Shown in pieces: positions 27,189 to 33,230 of a stretch of 40,477 nucleotides of DNA. The translations under genes and the position numbers were made by a program. Below the pieces are notes generated by a model. The model did no database searches and was not told the DNA's origin. It was given only the letters and a program-made list of their open reading frames with translations. Origin of the DNA: Pseudomonadota bacterium (GTDB lineage: Bacteria; Pseudomonadota; Gammaproteobacteria; Burkholderiales; UBA11063); assembly GCA_030917485.1 (NCBI GenBank), contig JAUPUP010000084.1, positions 1-40,477 of the forward strand. Direction: 5' to 3'. The first letter of the stretch is position 1. Each line of letters starts with the position of its first letter.

Positions 27189-27416
27189 ATGGGTCAAATG
27201 GAAGATAAATACAAAATCCTTATGGATATGAGCGGAATTGGTGACGATGATGAAGAAGTTGAAGCTGGTGTTGGTGATGTTATGAAGCAGGTTAAGAATG
27301 AGATTAAGCAGGAAAAACAGCAGCGAGTACGTCTAGAAAAACAACAAATTTTGAAAGAAATTATTAACCTTCCCAGCCCGCCTAGCCATATACCTATGGA
27401 TGAAAATGGTGGCTAA
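27189..27416 (+). CDS. Small charged coiled-coil protein, probably a 5'-truncated gene
   Basis: From the ATG at 27189 the frame gives 75 residues: an acidic patch (GDDDEEVE), a Lys/Gln/Glu-rich helix (about residues 35-58) and a Pro-containing tail. I do not recognise it. The same frame stays open upstream to a stop at 27039-27041 and there encodes about 49 more residues (27042-27188) of the same coiled-coil style (KLENDINILDQKIND, SYIDETNNQ), but without ATG, GTG or TTG. No ribosome binding site precedes 27189. The simplest reading is a gene whose 5' end was lost near the intergenic repeat at 26821-26955. A good terminator follows, showing that the 3' end is intact. Confidence 0.5.
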   Translation: MGQMEDKYKILMDMSGIGDDDEEVEAGVGDVMKQVKNEIKQEKQQRVRLEKQQILKEIINLPSPPSHIPMDENGG

Positions 27417-27442
27417 TTAAGTTGCTCATAATTATTGTATAG

Positions 27443-27471
27443 AAAGTCAGGATATTTTTCCTGGCTTTTTT
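27443..27471 (+). terminator. Intrinsic terminator after the small coiled-coil gene
   Basis: AAAGTCAGG at 27443-27451 pairs with CCTGGCTTT at 27460-27468 (one G-T pair) around eight bases, followed directly by further T's to 27471. Confidence 0.8.
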
Positions 27472-27526
27472 ATTTAGTATATAATATAGCTATTGATAAG
27501 TTATTGCGTATTGCGGTAAAAAAAAT

Positions 27527-27548
27527 CATCAACTTAGTTATGTTGATG
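27527..27548 (+). other. Stem-loop in the leader of the ALDH7 gene
   Basis: CATCAAC at 27527-27533 pairs with GTTGATG at 27542-27548 around eight bases, about 70 bases before the ALDH7 start. A run of A's precedes it, and a TATAAT lies at 27480-27485 upstream. It could be a leader hairpin or an operator; nothing further supports either. Confidence 0.3.
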
Positions 27549-27618
27549 GCTATTGGCGGTTAATATAAAAATTTATAGTATTGTGAAGTAGTTATAAGAT
27601 TAATAGGAATTGTCGAGT

Positions 27619-29211
27619 ATGGCATTAAATATAGATTTATTTAAAATATTTGGTTTAAACCATCAAGCATATAATGATGTTGAGCATAAACATGATATTA
27701 AATTGTCTGGAACTGCTGTAGGTAATCATTGGTTTAATAATAGTGATAATACTAGTAATAGTAGTATCTCTAATGCCGATAAAATATTAATTTCGTACAA
27801 CCCAGCTAGCGGTGAAACAATTGCGCAAATTATACAGACTACTAATGAGCAATTGGGGCTTGTGATTAAAAAGTCTCAGTTGGCATTTTTATTATGGCGT
27901 GATGTTCCAGCCCCTAAACGTGGTGAATTGGTCAGAATTATGGGCGATAGGCTCAGAGCCTTAAAAAAAGAGTTAGGGCTGCTGGTTGCTATTGAAATGG
28001 GTAAATCTCTTGCTGAAGGTGAGGGTGAAGTTCAGGAAATGATTGATATGGCTGACTACTGTGTTGGGCAATCGCGGATGCTTTATGGACTCACGACTCA
28101 CTCAGAGCGCCCAAATCACCGTTTATATGAACAGTGGCAGCCACTTGGTGTAGTTGGGGTTTTTTCCGCTTTTAATTTTCCGGTGGCTGTATGGGCGTGG
28201 AATGCTTTTATTGCTGCTATTTGCGGTGATACAGTGATTTGGAAACCTTCACCTAAAACTCCAGTATGTGCAATAGCTGTTCACAAAATTTGTGCGCAAG
28301 TACTTGCTGAAAATGGCTACCCTGATGTATTTTCTTTGGTTATATTTGATGATGTTGAGATGGCAAGACGATTAGTTGCAGATAATCGTTTGCCGCTAAT
28401 TTCCTTTACTGGTTCGACAAAAGTTGGTCGTGATGTAGGCAAGTGTGTTGCCGAACGATTTGGTAAGTCTATACTTGAATTAAGTGGCAACAATGCCGTA
28501 ATTCTTGATCAAAATGCAGATTTAAAAACTGCGCTGCCAGCTTTAGTTTTTGCAGCAATTGGCACCACAGGTCAGCGGTGTACTACACTACGCCGTCTGA
28601 TTGTGCATGAAAATATTTATGCAGCAGTTATTCAGTTATTAAAGAATGCTTATAGTCAGATAAAAATTGGTGATCCGGTAGATGCTAATAATCATATGGG
28701 TCCTTTAATTGACCAGGACGCGGTTGATTTATTTAAACATGCAATTAATGAGGTGAAGAAATTTAATGGTAAAATAGTGTACGGTGGAAATGTAATTGTG
28801 GGGAATTTTGTTGAGCCAACCATTATTGAAGCTGACTATAGGTGGAGTATTGTCAAGCAAGAAACATTTGCCCCGATTTTATATGTTATGTCATTTAAAA
28901 CTATTGAAGAGGCAATTATGATTAACAATAGTGCATCACATGGCTTATCCTCAGCTATTTTTACTCAGGATATTCGAAACATGGAGCATTTTTTATCTGC
29001 GCATGGTAGTGATTGTGGTATTGCTAATGTTAATATTGGTACTTCTGGAGCTGAAATAGGCGGTGCTTTTGGTGGGGAAAAAGAGAGCGGAGGCGGGCGT
29101 GAGTCTGGAAGCGATGCCTGGAAAATGTATATGCGTAGACAAACAGTTACAATAAATTATGGTACAGAGTTAAACTTAGCACAGGGAATTAATTTTAATT
29201 TGGATTGTTAA
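27619..29211 (+). CDS. ALDH7-family 2-aminoadipate-semialdehyde dehydrogenase
   Basis: This is an NAD(P)-dependent aldehyde dehydrogenase that oxidises 2-aminoadipate 6-semialdehyde to 2-aminoadipate in lysine breakdown (human ALDH7A1, Pseudomonas AmaB). The resemblance to ALDH7A1 is strong over long stretches, including [63 protein letters not shown] and [19 protein letters not shown]. From the chosen start the catalytic residues are Cys321, Glu287 and Asn186. The ATG at 27619 is preferred to TTG at 27610 because AGGA at 27605-27608 is then correctly spaced. At 530 residues it is about 20 longer than usual, from an N-terminal extension with an Asn/Ser stretch. HglS follows 29 bases downstream. 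Confidence 0.92.
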   Translation: MALNIDLFKIFGLNHQAYNDVEHKHDIKLSGTAVGNHWFNNSDNTSNSSISNADKILISYNPASGETIAQIIQTTNEQLGLVIKKSQLAFLLWRDVPAPKRGELVRIMGDRLRALKKELGLLVAIEMGKSLAEGEGEVQEMIDMADYCVGQSRMLYGLTTHSERPNHRLYEQWQPLGVVGVFSAFNFPVAVWAWNAFIAAICGDTVIWKPSPKTPVCAIAVHKICAQVLAENGYPDVFSLVIFDDVEMARRLVADNRLPLISFTGSTKVGRDVGKCVAERFGKSILELSGNNAVILDQNADLKTALPALVFAAIGTTGQRCTTLRRLIVHENIYAAVIQLLKNAYSQIKIGDPVDANNHMGPLIDQDAVDLFKHAINEVKKFNGKIVYGGNVIVGNFVEPTIIEADYRWSIVKQETFAPILYVMSFKTIEEAIMINNSASHGLSSAIFTQDIRNMEHFLSAHGSDCGIANVNIGTSGAEIGGAFGGEKESGGGRESGSDAWKMYMRRQTVTINYGTELNLAQGINFNLDC

Positions 29212-29240
29212 TGTTATTACTAATAACTAAGGGGGTGCTG

Positions 29241-30092
29241 ATGATGAGTGCAATAAACGAAACACGTGAGATGGATGGTAAGTTGGTTAAATTAGAACAG
29301 TTGCTTTCTAATTTATGGAGTCAATATGTAACTGAAAGTCCGGCATCTTTAGAAATTTATAATTTGTTTAGCCGTGAAGGTGAGACTATTATTAATGATC
29401 ATATTGCACTGCGTACTTTTGATGATGAACGGGTAAATATAGCTAAATTAGGCAGTTTTTTTGAAGAGTTGGGTTACCAAGAATGTGGCGAATATCATTT
29501 TGAAGTAAAAAAATTATACGCTAAGCATTATGAGCATAAATATGATGAATTACAGCCTAAGATTTTTATCAGTCAACTACTAACCAAGCAGTTTAGCTCT
29601 TTTGTGCAGGGGGCTATTAAATCTATGGTTGATGCTATTCCGTTACAAAAATTATCTTCATCAGATTTATTGTTTTCTGGGGCATTATGGGGTGAGTTGG
29701 ATTATACTGTTTATCAACAATTATTAGCTGAATCAGAATATGCTGCCTGGCTATATGTATTTGGATTTAGAGCAAATCATTTTACTCTTTTAGTTAATAA
29801 ATTACAAAGATTTAATACAATCGAATTAGTTAATCAATTTGTGAAAGGGCATGGTTATCCTTTAAATAGTTCCGGTGGGGAAATTAAAGGCACGAGTGCA
29901 GAATTGCTTGAGCAGTCAAGCACTATGGCAAATAAAGTTCCAGTTAAATTTAAGCAGGGTACTTTTGAGGTGCTAAATAGTTATTATGAATTTGCGAAAC
30001 GTTATCCTATGCATAATGGTAAACTTTATCAAGGTTTTATTGCTACCTCAGCAGATAAGATTTTTGAAAGTACTGATGTTAAACCAGCATGA
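29241..30092 (+). CDS. DUF1338/HglS-family 2-oxoadipate dioxygenase/decarboxylase
   Basis: HglS enzymes are Fe(II)-dependent and convert 2-oxoadipate plus O2 to D-2-hydroxyglutarate and CO2, a late step of lysine catabolism in Pseudomonas putida and plants. The expected H-H-E metal site is visible: His54 in NDHIALRTF, His180 in ANHFTLL and Glu250 in YYEFAKRY. Arg58 of the RTF motif matches the substrate-binding arginine. The protein has 283 residues and belongs to the shorter DUF1338 branch, not the roughly 450-residue YdcJ type. The start is ATG at 29241 (or 29244), placed after GGGGG at 29231-29235; the longer frame from TTG at 29205 overlaps the ALDH stop and has no ribosome binding site. 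Co-transcription with the ALDH7 gene is likely. Confidence 0.85.
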   Translation: MMSAINETREMDGKLVKLEQLLSNLWSQYVTESPASLEIYNLFSREGETIINDHIALRTFDDERVNIAKLGSFFEELGYQECGEYHFEVKKLYAKHYEHKYDELQPKIFISQLLTKQFSSFVQGAIKSMVDAIPLQKLSSSDLLFSGALWGELDYTVYQQLLAESEYAAWLYVFGFRANHFTLLVNKLQRFNTIELVNQFVKGHGYPLNSSGGEIKGTSAELLEQSSTMANKVPVKFKQGTFEVLNSYYEFAKRYPMHNGKLYQGFIATSADKIFESTDVKPA

Positions 30093-30118
30093 TATTTTTG
30101 TAAGACAATAAGACAATC

Positions 30119-30131
30119 TTGATAGTATCAA
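30119..30131. promoter_or_regulatory. Perfect palindrome upstream of the ATPase-nuclease pair
   Basis: TTGATAGTATCAA is perfectly symmetric about its central G. It lies about 94 bases before the ATPase start in a 132-base gap that also holds TATTAT at 30151-30156 and A-rich near-repeats (GCAAAAATA). It is operator-like, but no regulator is encoded nearby. Confidence 0.35.
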
Positions 30132-30224
30132 ATAAGAATGTAAGAAGGTGTATTATACGCAAAAATAAAATTATATGCAAAAATATATACAAAAATAAAA
30201 CTTAGGATTTTATGGAGTACAGTA

Positions 30225-31532
30225 TTGGATAAAGAAAAGCACAATCAGCAAGAAAAATTTATAAAAGACCAACACGAAAATCAGCCCAAAGAGCGGTTGG
30301 TTGTAAAAAATTTTTTTAGTTTAAAAGATATAGACATCGAATTGGCTCGGTTTAATGTGTTTATTGGTGAGCAAGCCAGTGGTAAAAGTTTGTTGATGAA
30401 ATTAGTATATTTTTTTCGGAGTATTTTATGTTTACCTATAATTGGTTATCAAATTGACCACCATCAAATTAGTAAGCATATCTATGAACAATTTAGTCAA
30501 ATATTTAGAATAAGTAATATTGATAGAAATTTTAAAGTAGATTATTTGTTTAATCAACAATTTAAGATAACAATTGATAGTATAGATCACCAAATACGTA
30601 TCACATACTCAGAATATTTAGAACAAATCTATGAGTGTTCTAGGGCTAATTTAACCAAAATATATAGTCAGCTACCTGAGCAATTTAGAGATGGGTTTAC
30701 AATGAAGGTAAATATCAGTCATGAATTATCTAATCAAAAACTACCTGTAGATAGACCAGAACTTTTTATTCCTGGGGGTAGAACATTTTTAGTTGCTTTG
30801 CAAACTAATATCTTTGCTTTGCTTGATCAAAATACTTTAAATAAAGATGGCCTAGTTCTTGATAGCTTATTTACATCATTTGCGCAAAAATATCAATTAG
30901 CTTTGAAAGAGTTTGGTATGGATTCGGTAGGTTTACCTGAGCATACACAACGTCGTTGGGAACAATTTCAAGTAATTCATCAACAGCCATGGTTTGAAGA
31001 TAAAAGCAAGGATATTCTTAAAGGTAGATATGTATATGATGATTTAGGTGGATTTATTCAGCAATCATCAGGAGATGTGCGCCCATGGAATGCATCTACT
31101 GGGCAACAGGAATTTTTGCCAATATATTTGACCTTACATAATATTTTATACAAAAATAGGGCAATTCCTTGGGGAGGATTATATATTGAAGAGCCGGAGG
31201 CGCATCTATATCCTAGCGCCCAAAAAGATATTCTGGAATTATTAGTTTTTACTGCTAATATAATTAAGAGCGATAGCTTGTGTATAGCAACACACAGCCC
31301 ATATATCTTGACTGTTCTTAACAATTTGATGATTGCAAATGATGTAAAAGAAAAGCAAACAGATTTTAATTCAGAACTATTAGTTAATTTTGATGAAGTT
31401 AGAGCATATATGATTAATGGTAGTCAGAAAAATTTAATGGACTCCGAATATCGAATTATTGACGCTGATCAATTAGATGAAGTTTCAGAGACTATTAGTA
31501 ATGAATTTAGTAAGATGGTAGAATTATTATGA
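30225..31532 (+). CDS. ABC/OLD-type AAA ATPase, candidate defence protein
   Basis: This 435-residue protein has a split ABC-type ATPase fold as in SMC/RecF/OLD proteins. The Walker A motif GEQASGKS is at residues 48-55, after the typical opening VVKNFFSLKDIDIEL. A signature-like STGQQE lies at 291-296, Walker B LYIEEPEAHLYP at 319-330 and the switch histidine in ATHSPY at 357. A FIPGGRT motif at 182-188 matches the FIPAGR found in AAA_15/AAA_21 ATPases. There is no C-terminal TOPRIM domain, unlike true OLD nucleases. The first 22 residues are highly charged. The start is TTG at 30225 with GGAG seven bases upstream. Its stop overlaps the next gene as ATGA, so the two are coupled. Such ATPases paired with a nuclease are typical of anti-phage systems (Septu and Gabija are examples), but I cannot assign this one to a named type. 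Confidence 0.85.
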   Translation: MDKEKHNQQEKFIKDQHENQPKERLVVKNFFSLKDIDIELARFNVFIGEQASGKSLLMKLVYFFRSILCLPIIGYQIDHHQISKHIYEQFSQIFRISNIDRNFKVDYLFNQQFKITIDSIDHQIRITYSEYLEQIYECSRANLTKIYSQLPEQFRDGFTMKVNISHELSNQKLPVDRPELFIPGGRTFLVALQTNIFALLDQNTLNKDGLVLDSLFTSFAQKYQLALKEFGMDSVGLPEHTQRRWEQFQVIHQQPWFEDKSKDILKGRYVYDDLGGFIQQSSGDVRPWNASTGQQEFLPIYLTLHNILYKNRAIPWGGLYIEEPEAHLYPSAQKDILELLVFTANIIKSDSLCIATHSPYILTVLNNLMIANDVKEKQTDFNSELLVNFDEVRAYMINGSQKNLMDSEYRIIDADQLDEVSETISNEFSKMVELL

Positions 31533-32020
31533 GTTTTGAAGGAGTTAATGAGGACAGGTTCTGCGTAATTATCAATGACCATAAACATGCGCTTACGGAT
31601 TACGCATTTTGTTCAGATATTTCAACTAGTTGTGAAGAAAAAACCAGGAAGTTTGAAATTATTGGGACTACCATACATGAACGAAAAAATTTGGTTAGAA
31701 TAAAAGTCGATGGAGGTATTTATAATGGATATCATCCTATAATACGTTGTGATTATCTTTTTCAGTTTGAAGATAAGTTTTCTTGTTTTGTTGAATTAAA
31801 GGGTACAGATATTAATCATGCAGTTGAACAATTAAAGAGTTCTTTAAAACATATTACCACTAAAGGTAAAAGATATGCTTATATTGTAGCTAGAAATATA
31901 TCCCCACGTAAGAGTACACAAAAGGATAAACTAGTATTAATGTTTTCCAACAAACAATTTAAGGCAAGTTTTGATATGAAAAATAATCAAATGGAAAAAT
32001 CTATTAATAAATTGAAATAA
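31529..32020 (+). CDS. Small PD-(D/E)XK-like nuclease partner of the ATPase
   Basis: This 163-residue protein starts inside the ATPase stop codon (ATGA overlap), the arrangement of an obligate pair. I do not recognise a named family, but the central region fits a PD-(D/E)XK nuclease core: Asp75 in RCDYLF, then a strand with Glu89 and Lys91 (FVELKG), then a helix with Gln101 (HAVEQLKSSL). A predicted strand KRYAYIVARN follows. The N-terminal third contains no obvious domain and the C-terminus is Lys/Asn-rich. There is no signal peptide or membrane segment. I infer a nucleic-acid-cutting effector controlled by the ATPase. An inactive or non-nuclease member of the fold is the alternative. Confidence 0.7.
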   Translation: MSFEGVNEDRFCVIINDHKHALTDYAFCSDISTSCEEKTRKFEIIGTTIHERKNLVRIKVDGGIYNGYHPIIRCDYLFQFEDKFSCFVELKGTDINHAVEQLKSSLKHITTKGKRYAYIVARNISPRKSTQKDKLVLMFSNKQFKASFDMKNNQMEKSINKLK

Positions 32021-32093
32021 GCTTAAATTATTTGTATTTATAATTATTTTGTTGATAATCAATTAAATATTTCATTGAGAAAGAGGTGTTTTT

Positions 32094-33215
32094 GTGAAAG
32101 AACGAGCATATAATTTTGGAGCTGGTCCGGCTATGCTGCCGACTGAGGTGTTGCTGCGAGCGCAGGAGGAATTACTTGATTGGAATGGTACTGGTGTGTC
32201 TGTGATGGAGATTGGACACCGCACTAGTAATTTTCAGGATATGTTAACTAAGTTGGAAGTTAAACTTAGGGGGTTAATGAATATTCCAGATAATTACAAA
32301 ATATTATTTTTGCAGGGTGGAGCTCAGGGGTTATTTAATTTGATACCAATGAATCTACTGGGTAAAAATAAAGATGTAGATTATCTTGTGAGTGGAGTTT
32401 GGTCAGAGCGTGCAGCTAAATATGCTAAAAAATATGCTAACGTTAATATAGTAACTACAGCTACTAAAGATAGTATCCCTGATTTTTCGACCTGGAATTT
32501 AAATAAAAATGCAGCGTATGCATATTATTGCCCTAATGAGACTATTAATGGAATGCGATTTCCATCTATACCTGATACTGGAAATGTGCCATTAATTGCT
32601 GATATGACTTCATCAATTTTATCTGAGGAAATTGATGTATCTAAGTTTGGACTTATTTTTGCTTCGGCACAGAAGAACTTAGGTATTGCAGGAGTTACTT
32701 TGGTAATTGTTCGTGAGGATTTATTAACGGTTGATGCTGCCAACGGTGTGCCGGAGGTATACATACCTGAGGTATTTATACCAGAGGTATTCAATTTTAA
32801 AACCCAAATAGAGCAGAAATCATGTTTAAATACTCCGCCTACTTTTGCTATTTACATGATGGACTTAATGGTGGATTGGTCGATTAAACAAGGTGGTGTA
32901 AAACAACTAGAATTAGACACTAGGGTAAAAAGTCAGAAATTATATCAATATATTAGTCAAAGTCAAGGTTTTTATACTAATCCAGTTGCGGTTCATTATC
33001 GCTCCTTAATTAATATACCGTTTTCTCTAGCTGATAATGATAATCAATTACTGGAGTTGTTTTTATCGGAAGCGGCTAAGCATGACTTAAAATATCTCAA
33101 AGGTCATATATTAGTCGGCGGCGCTAGAGCCAGCCTCTATAATGCTATGCCATTATCTGGGGTTGATGCCTTAATTGAATTTATGCGTGATTTTGCTGCA
33201 AAGCACCGTTGTTAA
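32094..33215 (+). CDS. serC: Phosphoserine aminotransferase
   Basis: SerC is the PLP enzyme that transaminates 3-phosphohydroxypyruvate to phosphoserine, and also acts in pyridoxal phosphate synthesis. Hallmarks are NFGAGPAMLPTEVL at the N-terminus, GVSVMEIGHRT, FLQGGAQG, the PLP lysine in FASAQKNLG, and NTPPTFAIYM. The start is GTG at 32094 with GAGG eight bases upstream. It has 373 residues, about 11 more than the E. coli enzyme; the difference is explained by an in-frame threefold repeat of PEV(Y/F)I just before NFKTQ. It begins 73 bases after the nuclease gene and 15 bases before the D-2-hydroxyglutarate dehydrogenase gene, an informative pairing because the latter can drive serine synthesis. 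Confidence 0.95.
   Translation: MKERAYNFGAGPAMLPTEVLLRAQEELLDWNGTGVSVMEIGHRTSNFQDMLTKLEVKLRGLMNIPDNYKILFLQGGAQGLFNLIPMNLLGKNKDVDYLVSGVWSERAAKYAKKYANVNIVTTATKDSIPDFSTWNLNKNAAYAYYCPNETINGMRFPSIPDTGNVPLIADMTSSILSEEIDVSKFGLIFASAQKNLGIAGVTLVIVREDLLTVDAANGVPEVYIPEVFIPEVFNFKTQIEQKSCLNTPPTFAIYMMDLMVDWSIKQGGVKQLELDTRVKSQKLYQYISQSQGFYTNPVAVHYRSLINIPFSLADNDNQLLELFLSEAAKHDLKYLKGHILVGGARASLYNAMPLSGVDALIEFMRDFAAKHRC
32751..32795 (+). repeat. Three tandem 15-base units inside serC
   Basis: CCGGAGGTATACATA (32751-32765), CCTGAGGTATTTATA (32766-32780) and CCAGAGGTATTCAAT (32781-32795) are three diverged copies of one 15-base unit. They encode PEVYI-PEVFI-PEVFN. Compared with the usual SerC length, about two units (10 residues) are extra. 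Confidence 0.85.
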
Positions 33216-33230
33216 TTACAGAAAGTTAGT

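Noticed and set aside
27601-27618. TTG at 27610 as start of the ALDH7 gene
   Set aside because: It leaves almost no space after AGGA at 27605-27608; the ATG at 27619 is correctly spaced.
29205-29240. TTG at 29205 as start of the HglS-type gene
   Set aside because: It overlaps the ALDH stop and lacks a ribosome binding site, whereas ATG at 29241/29244 follows a GGGGG run and gives the normal family N-terminus.
30225-31532. Assignment of the ATPase as a Gabija GajA or OLD nuclease
   Set aside because: Those carry a C-terminal TOPRIM domain; this protein ends about 75 residues after its switch histidine with no room for one.
32525-32794. An 89-codon minus-strand frame with a repeated N-terminus (NTSGINTSGMYTSG)
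   Set aside because: The repeat is simply the antisense of the PEV(Y/F)I triplication in serC; there is no independent evidence for expression.
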